Positions 18,059-26,175 of a DNA stretch of 64,000 bases are shown here, in pieces (position 1 is the first letter of the stretch; each line of letters opens with the position of its first letter). The DNA is from a bacterium 210917-DFI.7.65 (lineage in GTDB: Bacteria; Bacillota; Clostridia; Oscillospirales; Oscillospiraceae): NCBI GenBank assembly GCA_020555865.1, contig JAJCJJ010000001.1, positions 124,001 through 188,000 on the forward strand, given 5' to 3'. The position numbers and the translations under genes were made by a program. Below the pieces are notes generated by a model, which had not been told where the DNA came from, made no database searches, and saw nothing but the letters and a program-made list of their open reading frames with translations.

Positions 18059-19048
18059 ATGTGGAACCGGAAAAAGATACAGGCTAAGTGGTCCTATTTT
18101 CGTGCGCAGCGTTTGCAGCCCACCGGGAATTTTACAGAATTTGTGGTGCGGGTTTATTACGCTGTTTTGGCCTGCTGCATGGAAGGAGACGGGCGCTCCT
18201 GCCCAATTGGGCAAGTGCGCAACCGCAGACTCAGCCGTTTTGTCTATCGCGGCATTTACGATCGGCCGGACCACGATTACGATATGGTTCTGGAAGACTG
18301 TAAGCGCAATTTGCTGCAGATGGGCTATCTTCATTTGAGTGAAGATGGGATGCGTATCTTTGTGGATCGGCCGCTGGATTTCCTCTTGGAGGGAGAGCAT
18401 GAGCGGTATCTTTCCATGGCGCGGGAGACTTTTTGTCTGCCGTCAGCACAGGCGCCGAAAAAGAGTCCGGGCGTTCCGGTTGATCTTATCTGCCCGGAAT
18501 GCGGCGGTAAGATGGTGCTGCGCAGGGGAACGTATGGGGTGTTTTTTGGCTGTAGCCATTTTCCGCGCTGCCGGTGTACGATGCCGCTGGCAGAGGGGAC
18601 GTTCCGGTTGCTGCAAACCAATGGGATGGCGCTTTATGCCGTTTCCCGCCCATGCTGGAAATGCGGGCAGCCCCTTCGTGTGCGCAGCTATTTTCCTTAT
18701 TTTGACCTGCTCCAGTGGTTACCCGGTGCAGAGGAGCTGCTGCAGCCGCTGGAAGCGATCCGTCTTTCCATTTTTCCGCAGCTGGATGCGTATTTGGAGC
18801 GGCATTGTGACAATATAGCGGAGCGCTACAGCAAAAAGGCCGGTTTTTCTTATGTGGCGAATCTTTGTCCCCGCTGCGATATGCTGCAGGGCAGTCAGAT
18901 GACCTTGAACGAAGTTTGCGCTGCTTTGCATACTGCAGCCCAAACGGGGACGCTCTCTCAATATGTGGAGGAGTACATTCCGCTGACGGCAGACATTTTT
19001 TCGCCGGAGGAATGGCGAGATGCTGTGGAATATTTGATGGACATATAA
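18059..19048 (+). CDS. Topoisomerase-type zinc-finger protein of unknown function
   Basis: 329 residues, start ATG with GGGAGG upstream. The first 130 residues look like a folded helical domain I cannot name. Near residues 141-180 lies a C4 zinc finger of the type found at the end of topoisomerase I (CPECGGK...GVFFGCSHFPRCRCTMPL). A second CxxC pair (CWKCGQ) near 205 and a third (CPRC) near 280 follow. Such fingers bind single-stranded nucleic acid. There is no topoisomerase catalytic part, so this is a stand-alone finger protein. A shared terminator separates it from dapH on the other strand. Confidence 0.7.
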   Translation: MWNRKKIQAKWSYFRAQRLQPTGNFTEFVVRVYYAVLACCMEGDGRSCPIGQVRNRRLSRFVYRGIYDRPDHDYDMVLEDCKRNLLQMGYLHLSEDGMRIFVDRPLDFLLEGEHERYLSMARETFCLPSAQAPKKSPGVPVDLICPECGGKMVLRRGTYGVFFGCSHFPRCRCTMPLAEGTFRLLQTNGMALYAVSRPCWKCGQPLRVRSYFPYFDLLQWLPGAEELLQPLEAIRLSIFPQLDAYLERHCDNIAERYSKKAGFSYVANLCPRCDMLQGSQMTLNEVCAALHTAAQTGTLSQYVEEYIPLTADIFSPEEWRDAVEYLMDI

Positions 19049-19085
19049 AATGGGTGGGAATCCAAGGATTCCCACCCATTTTTCG
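19047..19085. terminator. Bidirectional terminator between convergent genes
   Basis: AAAATGGGTGGGAATC pairs perfectly with GATTCCCACCCATTTT around a 4-nt loop. T runs flank both ends, so it can stop both the plus-strand zinc-finger gene and the minus-strand dapH. Confidence 0.9.
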
Positions 19086-19103
19086 GCCGATTGCTTTGTG
19101 TGC

Positions 19104-19802
19104 TCACAGTTTGCGCAGTGCGTCGATCAAAGCGGTTTTCTGCGCGGTATCCGGATTCATTTGCTTGATGACTTTGGCCGGCACGCCGGCAACCACGGCA
19201 TTGGCCGGAACATCCCCGATGACGATGGAACCGGCGGCAACTACGGAGTTTGCTCCGATGTGGCAGCCCTCGATCACCACGGCATTGGCGCCGATGAGCA
19301 CATTGTCTTCGATGACTACAGGTGTGGCGCTGGCCGGTTCAATGACGCCGGCCAGTACGGCACCCGCACCGATATGGCAGTGCTTGCCCACGGTAGCGCG
19401 GCCGCCCAGTACAGCCCCCATGTCGATCATGGTGCCCTCGCCGATGACGGCGCCGATGTTGATGACAGCACCCATCATAATCACGGCGCCATCGCCGATT
19501 TCCACCTGGTCGCGGATCAGCGCGCCTGGTTCAATGCGGGCGTTGATGTTCTTGAGATCCAGAAGCGGCACGGCGGAATTGCGCCGGTCGTTTTCCACCA
19601 CCATGTCGTCAATTTTGGCGGCATTGGCGGTCAGAAGCGGCTGCAATACATTCCAGTCGCCAAAGACGACGCGGCATTCGCCGCTGCCGAACACATGGCA
19701 TTCCGGGCCGAAGTCCACCATGCCGTTCAGGCGCAGATAGACCTTTACGGGCGTTTTTTTCTCGGCGTTGCTGATAAACGAAATGATTTCCTCTGCATTC
19801 AT
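19104..19802 (-). CDS. dapH: Tetrahydrodipicolinate N-acetyltransferase DapH
   Basis: Transfers acetyl from acetyl-CoA to tetrahydrodipicolinate, entering the acetylase branch of DAP/lysine synthesis. 232 residues, usual DapH length. The N-terminal domain ([22 protein letters not shown]) is typical. The rest is a left-handed beta helix of hexapeptide repeats ([19 protein letters not shown] and similar) ending GVPAKVIKQ. It follows dapB on the same strand 32 nt downstream, so they form an operon from the promoter near 20640. The M20 deacylase and PatA-like genes nearby could supply the remaining acetyl-branch steps. Confidence 0.95.
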   Translation of the reverse strand: MNAEEIISFISNAEKKTPVKVYLRLNGMVDFGPECHVFGSGECRVVFGDWNVLQPLLTANAAKIDDMVVENDRRNSAVPLLDLKNINARIEPGALIRDQVEIGDGAVIMMGAVINIGAVIGEGTMIDMGAVLGGRATVGKHCHIGAGAVLAGVIEPASATPVVIEDNVLIGANAVVIEGCHIGANSVVAAGSIVIGDVPANAVVAGVPAKVIKQMNPDTAQKTALIDALRKL

Positions 19803-19834
19803 ATTGTGCGTTCCTTTCTTGGTGTGGAGTGGAG

Positions 19835-20554
19835 TCAGTTCTGAAAGAGCAGCGCCTGCAGGTCGTAGACGCCGTTGGGCTTGTCCTTAAGGATACGGGC
19901 CATGTGCAGCGCGCCGTTGACAAAAATCTGACGGCTGGCAGCCCGGTGCGTGATGGTCAGTTCCTCGTCGGGACCGAAGAAGGACACCGTGTGCACGCCG
20001 GCCACAGTGCCGCCCCGCAGAGCGTGGATGCCGATTTCCTTCTCTCCGCGCTTGCCCACGCTGCCCTGGCGGCCGTAAACTAAGGTCATTTCACCGGCAG
20101 GATCAATCGCGTCGCGCAGCATCAGGGCGGTACCGCTGGGAGCGTCCACTTTCTGGTTGTGATGGGTTTCGGTGATTTCCACGTCAAAATCCGGCAGCAG
20201 CGTGGGTGCAATCTGTCTCAAAACCCGCTGGAATACAGCGATACCCAGAGAATAATTGCCGCTATGCAGCACCGGGGCATAGGCCCCCAGGGCACGCAGG
20301 CGGGCGAGCTGGTCGGCACTGTAACCCGTGGTGCCGGAAAGCAGGGGCGTGCCGGTGCGGCGGACGTAGGCTTCCACCAAGGCAAAGGCACTAGGGTTGG
20401 AGAAGTCCAGAATCACATCGGCTGTTTTGTCCATAGCCGCGAGCTGATCCAGATTGTCCAGATCCATGGCGCAGACCACCCGGTCGCCGGCGGCCTGGGC
20501 AGTCTGTTCGATCAGTTTGCCCATGCGGCCATATCCAATCAAAAGAATGTTCAT
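19835..20554 (-). CDS. dapB: 4-hydroxy-tetrahydrodipicolinate reductase DapB
   Basis: Reduces the DapA product to tetrahydrodipicolinate with NAD(P)H. About 239 residues from the ATG at 20554 (AAAGGAG upstream); the frame runs on to 20827 but without a better start. The Rossmann motif is slightly unusual ([14 protein letters not shown]). The catalytic signature [17 protein letters not shown] has the His pair, Lys and the substrate-binding GTA. It is a little shorter than Gram-negative DapB (about 270), as is common in Clostridia. dapH is downstream. Confidence 0.95.
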   Translation of the reverse strand: MNILLIGYGRMGKLIEQTAQAAGDRVVCAMDLDNLDQLAAMDKTADVILDFSNPSAFALVEAYVRRTGTPLLSGTTGYSADQLARLRALGAYAPVLHSGNYSLGIAVFQRVLRQIAPTLLPDFDVEITETHHNQKVDAPSGTALMLRDAIDPAGEMTLVYGRQGSVGKRGEKEIGIHALRGGTVAGVHTVSFFGPDEELTITHRAASRQIFVNGALHMARILKDKPNGVYDLQALLFQN

Positions 20555-20629
20555 GTGTTTCTCTCCTTTGTATTCACTGTGCACGAAGCTGCGCCGTTGT
20601 TTTTCAGGGCCAGCATATTTTAATAATTT

Positions 20630-20658
20630 ATCATAGCATGATTGTATAAGCGGCGCAA
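20630..20658 (-). promoter_or_regulatory. Probable promoter of dapB-dapH
   Basis: On the minus strand TTGCGC (20658-20653), 17-nt spacer, TATGAT (20635-20630). The leader of about 75 nt is too short for a lysine riboswitch. Confidence 0.55.
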
Positions 20659-20716
20659 GCTTTTTTGCGCGCCGCGGGCAGCGGGGGAGAAATTTTGCGG
20701 CGCATGCGGATTTTTC

Positions 20717-20745
20717 TGTACAATTTTCTGCGGGCGGGATATGAT
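20717..20745 (+). promoter_or_regulatory. Probable promoter of the M20 deacylase gene
   Basis: TGTACA (20717-20722), 17-nt spacer, TATGAT (20740-20745), diverging from the dapB promoter. The -35 box matches consensus at 4 of 6 positions. Confidence 0.4.
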
Positions 20746-20780
20746 AAAGGCAAAGAGAACACGAAAAGGAGAACCATGCC

Positions 20781-21914
20781 ATGATGCTGGAGGATATGAT
20801 TGAATACCGACGGGCGCTGCACCGCATTCCAGAGCTGGAGAATCACCTTCCCAAGACCTGCGCTTTTGTCAAGGCGCAGCTGCAGGGGCTGGGGTGTACG
20901 GTCACAGAGCCGATCGAGGGGGCGGTCTGCGCCTTTTTTGACGAGGGAAAGGAGGATACTCTGGCGTTCCGGGCGGATATGGATGCACTGCCCATCACCG
21001 AGCAGACCGGCCTGCCCTTTTCCTCTGAGCACCCGGGGAAGATGCACGCCTGCGGCCACGACGGGCACACTGCCATGCTGCTGGGATTGGCAAAAACTGT
21101 GGCGGCGCGGCACGGAACGCTGCGGCATAATGTGCTGCTGGTGTTTCAGCCGGCGGAGGAGAATCCAGGCGGCGCGCGACCGCTGTGCCGCAGCGGCATC
21201 TTTGCGCGCTGTCATGTCCGGGCGATTTTTGGTTTCCATTTGTGGCCGGGGCTGCCGCTGGGCGAAATTGCCACCCGGCCCGGTGCGCTGATGGCCAAAA
21301 GCAGTGAGATTACCCTTCATGTCCACGGCAAAAGCGTCCACATTTCCAAATATCAGGAAGGCGCCGACAGCTTACTGGCGGCCAGCACCTTTTTGCAGCG
21401 GGTCTATGCCATGGAGCGCGAGGTATTTCCGCCGGAAACGCCTCGGTTGCTGAAATTCGGCCGCATGGAGGCCGGGCGGATCCGCAATGCCATTGCCGCC
21501 GACGCAGTGCTGGAAGGCAGTCTGCGGGCGTTTACGCTGGAGGACTTTGCTGCCCTGCGCCGCCGCTGTGAGGAGATTGCCGCTCAGGTGGGGCGGGAAA
21601 GCAACTGCGCCATGGAGTTGGCGTTCAGCGAAGGGTATCCTCCCGTGACCAACGATCCTGCTCTGGTGGCGGCCATCGAGGCACAGCTGGGGGCGGATGC
21701 CCCCCGGCGCTACGAAGGCTTAGCGCTGACCACGGAAGATTTTGCATGGTATCAGCAGGAATTGCCGGGCGTATTTTTCTTTCTGGGTGTGGGTGATACG
21801 GAGGAACTGCATTCCGCCCGTTTTACCTTTGACGAGCGCGTGCTGGAACGGGGCCGGGCCTTTTACGAAAAACTGCTGGATCTGAGCGGGAATGGGAACA
21901 GAAAGGGCGTATGA
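20781..21914 (+). CDS. M20 amidohydrolase, probable N-acetyl-diaminopimelate deacetylase
   Basis: Zinc hydrolase of the M20/amidohydrolase family, 377 residues. Metal-binding motifs are present: RADMDALPI, HACGHDGHTAMLLG and QPAEENPGGARPL. The lid domain (about 175-290) has HVHGKSVHIS in place of the usual GKGGHAS. Enzymes of this group deacylate N-acyl amino acids. Because dapB and dapH lie directly opposite and a PatA-like gene is 1.1 kb away, N-acetyl-LL-DAP deacetylase (DapL-type) is the likeliest role; a general aminoacylase is the alternative. AAAGGAG precedes the double ATG. Confidence 0.8.
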   Translation: MMLEDMIEYRRALHRIPELENHLPKTCAFVKAQLQGLGCTVTEPIEGAVCAFFDEGKEDTLAFRADMDALPITEQTGLPFSSEHPGKMHACGHDGHTAMLLGLAKTVAARHGTLRHNVLLVFQPAEENPGGARPLCRSGIFARCHVRAIFGFHLWPGLPLGEIATRPGALMAKSSEITLHVHGKSVHISKYQEGADSLLAASTFLQRVYAMEREVFPPETPRLLKFGRMEAGRIRNAIAADAVLEGSLRAFTLEDFAALRRRCEEIAAQVGRESNCAMELAFSEGYPPVTNDPALVAAIEAQLGADAPRRYEGLALTTEDFAWYQQELPGVFFFLGVGDTEELHSARFTFDERVLERGRAFYEKLLDLSGNGNRKGV

Positions 21915-21956
21915 AAGCTTTCTTTTTTGCCTGTTTGCTGGTTGGTGGTTTTGGCG

Positions 21957-22127
21957 ATGAATGCAGCGACAAACATGGAAATCTTGGGAGGATTCATTGG
22001 AATCCTTGCAGTGATTTCTGTGATCATAAAGCTGGGATTTACTTACTACATCTGCCGCAGCGGGCAGGCCTATGAAGCGGCGCTGCAGGGAAAGAAGAGC
22101 GGCAGTTCCCAAAAATCGCAGGGATAG
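21957..22127 (+). CDS. Small membrane protein, possibly frameshifted at its start
   Basis: 56 residues with one clear transmembrane helix (EILGGFIGILAVISVIIKLG) and a short basic Ser/Gly/Lys tail. The upstream ATG at 21911, which overlaps the M20 stop as ATGA and has a GAAAGGG site, opens a different frame reading MKAFFFACLLVGG that soon becomes implausible. Joining the two frames near 21940 would give a better-looking protein, so either the gene carries a small indel or it starts weakly at 21957. Function unknown. Confidence 0.35.
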   Translation: MNAATNMEILGGFIGILAVISVIIKLGFTYYICRSGQAYEAALQGKKSGSSQKSQG

Positions 22128-22303
22128 CGGAAAGACCGCATCCCAGTGCCCCCAAAACTGTCCCGGCCGTATTCCGGTTCCCGTTTGCAAAGGTGCGGCA
22201 AAAACGATGCAAGTTTTATGCCCTCGGGCAATACAATAGAATCTGCAATGACGCAAAAGCCGCCATGCCCCGGAGGCAGGCGGCAGAACGGAGGATTAGA
22301 ACC

Positions 22304-22648
22304 ATGAAACACACAAAGAAACTTTTGCTCCTGGGGGCACTGGCTGCGCTGGTGGTGTTTGTTGCCGGCTGCGGTGCGCAGAGCGGCGGCGACGGCTCTG
22401 ACGGCGGCACCGAACAGAACCAAGCTGCCGAGGAAAAAAGCCTGACCGGCACACTGGATGAGGTCAAAGATTTTATGTTTGTGGTCACAGACGACAGCGG
22501 CGTCTCCTATTCGCTGACGCTGGAAGGCGGCGAAGCGACGCTGGATGGCCTGGCCGCAGGGGATCGGGTCACCGTGACTTATACCGGTGTGCTTTCGGAG
22601 GTGGATGCGTTTGAAGGCACGGTTTTGTCTGTGGTAAAAGCAGAATAA
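22304..22648 (+). CDS. Small lipoprotein of unknown function
   Basis: 114 residues, start ATG at 22304 with CGGAGG upstream. A classical lipoprotein signal peptide has a basic MKHTKK start, a hydrophobic core and the lipobox VAGC at about residue 23, so it should be anchored on the outer face of the membrane. A Gly/Ser/Asp/Gln linker (about 24-45) leads to a compact beta-rich domain (TGTLDEVKDFMFVVTDD...) resembling an OB-like fold. No catalytic residues stand out. It is followed by a strong terminator. Confidence 0.75.
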   Translation: MKHTKKLLLLGALAALVVFVAGCGAQSGGDGSDGGTEQNQAAEEKSLTGTLDEVKDFMFVVTDDSGVSYSLTLEGGEATLDGLAAGDRVTVTYTGVLSEVDAFEGTVLSVVKAE

Positions 22649-22658
22649 GGGAAAACAG

Positions 22659-22704
22659 ATACGGTCCCGCCCGACGCAGGCAAGTCGGGCGGGACCGTAT
22701 TTCC
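22659..22704 (+). terminator. Strong hairpin after the lipoprotein gene
   Basis: A perfect 17-bp stem (22659-22675 with 22684-22700, ATACGGTCCCGCCCGAC) around an 8-nt loop, then TTCCTCC. The T run is poor, but the stem is long and GC-rich. Confidence 0.75.
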
Positions 22705-23005
22705 TCCTGTACGCGCCGGGGGGCGTATGAGGGACCAACCGGTGCGGTGTGGAACACAGTGGCATGCCGGGCTGTACAGTGTTTTCCCATCCTTCCATCT
22801 GTCCGTAGTGGTGAGCGTCAAAAGTGTGGAGGTAAAGGCCTTTGGGTGGATAGGCGCTCCATTGTGCTTCGTTTCCTGTTATGTTGTTTGCCTCAGCACG
22901 ACGCAGCGGCGGAGCACAGGGAGGCGGGCACTTTTTTTATAAAGCGGTTTCCAAAGGCTTTCAATGAGCAACGCAAGGTTTCTCTGGGAGAAGTCCTGTG
23001 TTTGC
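22705..23005. other. Intergenic stretch with no convincing gene
   Basis: Between the lipoprotein terminator and the 3' end of the minus-strand aminotransferase gene. Short open frames (for example 22727-22942 plus) lack ribosome binding sites and recognisable composition. No clear terminator for the aminotransferase was found here. Confidence 0.6.
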
Positions 23006-24151
23006 TCAGCAGCTGCGCAGCATTTGAACAAACGTTTCCATGCGGTCCATGCCTTCGCGGAGCACATCGTCGCTGTAGCAGTAGGAGATTCGCAAAAAGC
23101 CCTCAGCGCCGAAGCAGCTGCCCGGCGTACAGGCCAGTTTGCCTTCTTTGACCATGCGGGAGCAAAAGGACAGGGAATCCATGCCGAACGCTGCAATGGA
23201 GGGGAATACATAAAAAGCGCCCTGAGGTTTGAAATACGGCAGCCCCATGCTGTCCAAACGGGTGCAGACGTAATCTCTTCTGCGTCGGTAAACCTCGCGC
23301 TCGGAAGAAATGTCGTATGCCAGGGCCGCAGCGCAGGCCCGCTGCACAAAAGAAGAGATGGACACTACGTTGTACTGGTGTATTTTCTCCAGCTGCTCTT
23401 TCACGGGCCGGTCCGCCATGAGATAGCCCACGCGCCAGCCAGTCATGGCGTAGGGTTTGGAAAAACTCTGCACCTCGATAATGCGGCTGCGCAGATCGGA
23501 AAACTGGTGAAAACTTTCAAAGGCGTCGGTATAAATCAGATCGCGATACACCTCGTCGCAGAGCACGAATATGGGATGTTCCTTTGCGGCGGCATATACT
23601 GCGGTGAGACTTTCGTGGTCGTAAATGCAGCCGGTGGGATTGTTGGGGGAAGTGAGGATGATGGCTTTGGTGCGCGGCGAAAGCGCGGCCTGCAGTGCGG
23701 CTGGACGGATCTGAAAACCGTCGGCGCGGGTGTCCAGCGGCACACACACGCCGCGGCAGAGTTTGATGATCGCCTCGTACAGCCCGAAAGCGGGTGTCGG
23801 AACGATCACTTCGTCTCCGGGGTTCAGAATGCCAAACAGCGCGCAGAACAGCGCTTCCGTGGCGCCCACCGTGACGATGATCTCGTCAGGGGCATAGGAA
23901 AGGCCGTGTTTTTCCTGTTCAAAACGGGCGATGGCTTGGCGCAGGAACGGCTGGCCGTTGTTTTCGGGGTAATGGGTGTCGCCTGCGTCCAGACTGGCTT
24001 TTGCTGCTTCCCGGATGGAGGCGGGGGTGTCGAAATCCGGCTCGCCCAGCGTGAGAAAAAGGCAGCCCGGCTCCTGCTTTGCCATTTGGGTAAATACCCG
24101 GATGCCGCTTTTCGAAATGCCGTCCAGGGCGGCGTTCATGGTTGGTTCCAT
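23006..24151 (-). CDS. patA: PLP-dependent aminotransferase, PatA-like
   Basis: Fold-type I aminotransferase of about 381 residues from the ATG at 24151 (AAAGGAG upstream; the frame extends to 24259 without a better start). Motifs in order: LGEPDFDTPASIREA, HYPENNGQPFLRQAI, TSPNNPTG, the PLP-binding lysine in VQSFSKPYAMTGWRVGY, and the substrate arginine in FLRISYCYSDD. In Bacillus, PatA makes N-acetyl-LL-DAP from its keto precursor. Proximity to dapH, dapB and an M20 deacylase favours that role, though aspartate or aromatic aminotransferases look alike. No adjacent minus-strand gene shares its transcript. Confidence 0.8.
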   Translation of the reverse strand: MEPTMNAALDGISKSGIRVFTQMAKQEPGCLFLTLGEPDFDTPASIREAAKASLDAGDTHYPENNGQPFLRQAIARFEQEKHGLSYAPDEIIVTVGATEALFCALFGILNPGDEVIVPTPAFGLYEAIIKLCRGVCVPLDTRADGFQIRPAALQAALSPRTKAIILTSPNNPTGCIYDHESLTAVYAAAKEHPIFVLCDEVYRDLIYTDAFESFHQFSDLRSRIIEVQSFSKPYAMTGWRVGYLMADRPVKEQLEKIHQYNVVSISSFVQRACAAALAYDISSEREVYRRRRDYVCTRLDSMGLPYFKPQGAFYVFPSIAAFGMDSLSFCSRMVKEGKLACTPGSCFGAEGFLRISYCYSDDVLREGMDRMETFVQMLRSC

Positions 24152-24220
24152 AAAAATCGCTCCTTTGTTGTTTTTTATGGATGCAAAGAGAACCGCTCCC
24201 GGTTCACACACACTAATAAT

Positions 24221-24260
24221 AGTGGGAAGAATCCTTTTTGGCAAGAGGATTCTTCCCACT
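24221..24260. repeat. Perfect 15-bp inverted repeat upstream of the aminotransferase gene
   Basis: AGTGGGAAGAATCCT (24221-24235) and its exact complement AGGATTCTTCCCACT (24246-24260) enclose 10 nt. It lies 70 nt before the aminotransferase start on its 5' side. It could be a leader hairpin or the terminator of a lost gene. Confidence 0.6.
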
Positions 24261-24647
24261 CTGGTTCAATTAAAAAAGAACGGTACAAGCCGTAGAATGC
24301 TTCCAAATCGAAGGCTCATCAGCCAAAACCTATCCCGTTCGAATTACTCAGTGTCAGCGGCGCAAACAAAAAATTTTTTTCAAAAATAGTGGAGAAATAT
24401 GGAGATATAGACTATTATAAAAATAAGCCAAAGGTGCAGTGTAGCAGAAAGATGATATGTCAGTGCCAAGTCCACACGCTATGGATACAGTGTTGCAGTA
24501 GAAAGCATGTCCGCAGCCGCATATGAAATGAGATCGTATGAAAAGTCTTCTATTGATTTCAGAGCCCCAATTGGATCTTGTTCCATGCCGAAATCCTGAT
24601 GATTTTGAAAGTAGCCGTAATCAAGTAAAAACAGAAAGGGTGAAGTT
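24261..24647. other. AT-rich intergenic stretch without a gene
   Basis: Noticeably richer in A and T than all flanking genes, with no open frame of useful length and no recognisable RNA gene. It may be the remains of an insertion or a decayed gene. Confidence 0.5.
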
Positions 24648-24668
24648 TATGACTTCGGATTGGCTGTA
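24648..24668 (+). CDS. Possible six-residue leader peptide
   Basis: ATG at 24648 preceded by AGAAAGGGTGAAG opens a frame of six codons (MTSDWL) that stops two bases before the next ATG. The good ribosome binding site serves this mini-frame better than the gene behind it, suggesting coupling by TAAAATG. Alternatively the real gene start is mis-set by an indel. Confidence 0.3.
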
Positions 24669-24670
24669 AA

Positions 24671-25051
24671 ATGGTAGTGCCTATTTTGTTCTGTATGCTT
24701 GCGGTTCTGGTTCAGGGCGCGGTTTGCGCCCGTTGGCCGCGCTGGCGGTATGACGTTGTTGCTCTTTGCTTGCTCGCCGGTGTGGCGGCCGCGGTGCTGT
24801 TGGTTTCTTCGACCGGTCAGGATAGTGTGCAGTATTCTGTTCTTCTGGCAGACGGCACCGCAAAGATATTCGATACGCAAGCTGCTGCAGAGGAATTCAT
24901 GGCGCATTCCGATGCTGCAAGAGGTTTGGAAACCGTTTCCCCAACACAGTGGAATTGGCCTGCTATTTTTTCCGTTGCTGCTGCACCTGCCGCATGTGCG
25001 CTCATTTATATCGTTCTTTGGAGCGGTACGCGGCGCGCATTTGAGAAGTAA
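24671..25051 (+). CDS. Small three-helix membrane protein
   Basis: 126 residues. Hydrophobic helices at about 2-19, 28-48 and 94-116 surround a polar segment (about 50-92, with YSVLLADGTAKIFDTQAAAEEFM). The last residues are basic. I recognise no family. It is preceded by a six-codon frame with the better ribosome binding site and followed at once by a canonical terminator, so it is a single-gene transcript. Confidence 0.6.
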   Translation: MVVPILFCMLAVLVQGAVCARWPRWRYDVVALCLLAGVAAAVLLVSSTGQDSVQYSVLLADGTAKIFDTQAAAEEFMAHSDAARGLETVSPTQWNWPAIFSVAAAPAACALIYIVLWSGTRRAFEK

Positions 25052-25064
25052 ACAAAACAATGCG

Positions 25065-25096
25065 AAAAGGCGCGGACTTATGTCCGCGCCTTTTTT
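25065..25096 (+). terminator. Intrinsic terminator
   Basis: AAAAGGCGCGGAC (25065-25077), loop TTAT, GTCCGCGCCTTTT (25082-25094), continuing TT. Ends the three-helix membrane protein gene. Confidence 0.9.
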
Positions 25097-25243
25097 GTTT
25101 GAATAGAACCAGAGCATGGAGGTGTGGTGGCAGAACAAGATAGGAAATGCTGCCGGAAAAGAGACAGGGAGCGGGTATTGCTTCGTTTTTCACAAATTTT
25201 ACTTTTTTTCTGAGGAAAGGGTGTAATTTCCTGTCCACAAGAC

Positions 25244-25272
25244 TTGCTATTTTGCGGTAAGTTCAATACAAT
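25244..25272 (+). promoter_or_regulatory. Promoter of nfnA-nfnB
   Basis: TTGCTA (25244-25249), 17-nt spacer, TACAAT (25267-25272). No Rex-type palindrome (TTGTTAA...TTAACAA) was seen beside it. Confidence 0.7.
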
Positions 25273-25329
25273 AGAACGTATCAATAATGGAGAAAGAAGC
25301 TTATGAAGCCTTTCGAGGAGCGTGAAAAA

Positions 25330-26172
25330 ATGTATCAGATCACAGCAAAAGAGATCTTGAACCCCACAGTGGTGAAAATGGAGATCCTGGCGCCGGCAGT
25401 GGCAAAAAAAGCGTTGCCCGGCCAGTTTATTATTTTGCGGGTAGATGAAAAAGGCGAGCGCATTCCGCTGACTGTGGCGGGATATGACCGGCAAAAGGGA
25501 ACGGTGGACATCATCTTTCAGGTGGTGGGCGCCACAACAATGTGCCTGAGCCATAAGGAAGCGGGTGACTCGATTCAGGACTTTGTTGGGCCCCTGGGCG
25601 TTCCGACCCGCACGGAGGGTCTGAAAAAGGTGGCCGTGGTGGGCGGCGGTGTGGGCTGCGCCATTGCCTATCCTGTGGCAAAGGAGCTGCACGATCAGGG
25701 CTGCGAAGTGCACAGCATCATTGGTTTCCGCAGCCGGGAACTGCTGATTCTGGAACAAGAATTCCGCGCTTGCTCCGAGCGATTGATCGTGATGAGCGAC
25801 GACGGCAGCTGCGGCGAAAAAGGACTCGTGACGGACGCTCTGCGCGCGCTGTTGGAAGCGGGCGAGCAATACGATGAAGTGATTGCCATCGGGCCGCTGG
25901 TCATGATGAAATTTGTCTGCGCGCTGACCAGAGAATACGGTGTGAAGACGGTGGTCAGCATGAATCCCATTATGGTGGATGGCACCGGTATGTGCGGCGG
26001 CTGCCGCCTGACGGTGGGCGGAAAAACCAAATTTGCCTGCGTGGACGGCCCGGATTTCGACGGCCATGAAGTGGATTTCGATGAGGCGCTGCAGCGCGCT
26101 GCGCAGTACCGGGATTTTGAACACCATGCCTACGAAGAAACCTGCAACTTGTTCAAAAGAGCGGAGGGGTGA
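25330..26172 (+). CDS. nfnA: NfnA, NADH-dependent ferredoxin:NADP+ oxidoreductase small subunit
   Basis: Small subunit of the electron-bifurcating transhydrogenase that couples NADH, NADPH and ferredoxin pools in anaerobes. About 280 residues from the ATG at 25330, chosen because the family begins MY-x-I and GAGGAG precedes it; the ATG at 25303 is possible. An FAD-binding barrel (about 1-95), a nucleotide-binding motif (VAVVGGGVGCAIAYPVA) and the C-terminal [2Fe-2S] cysteines (MCGGCRLTVGG...FACVDG) are present. nfnB starts 3 nt after the stop. The pair could also be labelled glutamate synthase-like, but no large GOGAT subunit is near. Confidence 0.88.
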   Translation: MYQITAKEILNPTVVKMEILAPAVAKKALPGQFIILRVDEKGERIPLTVAGYDRQKGTVDIIFQVVGATTMCLSHKEAGDSIQDFVGPLGVPTRTEGLKKVAVVGGGVGCAIAYPVAKELHDQGCEVHSIIGFRSRELLILEQEFRACSERLIVMSDDGSCGEKGLVTDALRALLEAGEQYDEVIAIGPLVMMKFVCALTREYGVKTVVSMNPIMVDGTGMCGGCRLTVGGKTKFACVDGPDFDGHEVDFDEALQRAAQYRDFEHHAYEETCNLFKRAEG

Positions 26173-26175
26173 ACC

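Noticed and set aside
20555..20640. Lysine riboswitch in the leader of dapB
   Set aside because: The leader is about 75 nt, far shorter than a lysine riboswitch, and lacks its conserved core.
22727..22942. 71-residue open frame between the lipoprotein and aminotransferase genes
   Set aside because: No ribosome binding site and protein-like composition; probably chance.
24325..24360. GTTCGAATT resembling a tRNA T-loop
   Set aside because: The flanking bases do not form a five-pair stem and no anticodon arm is found.
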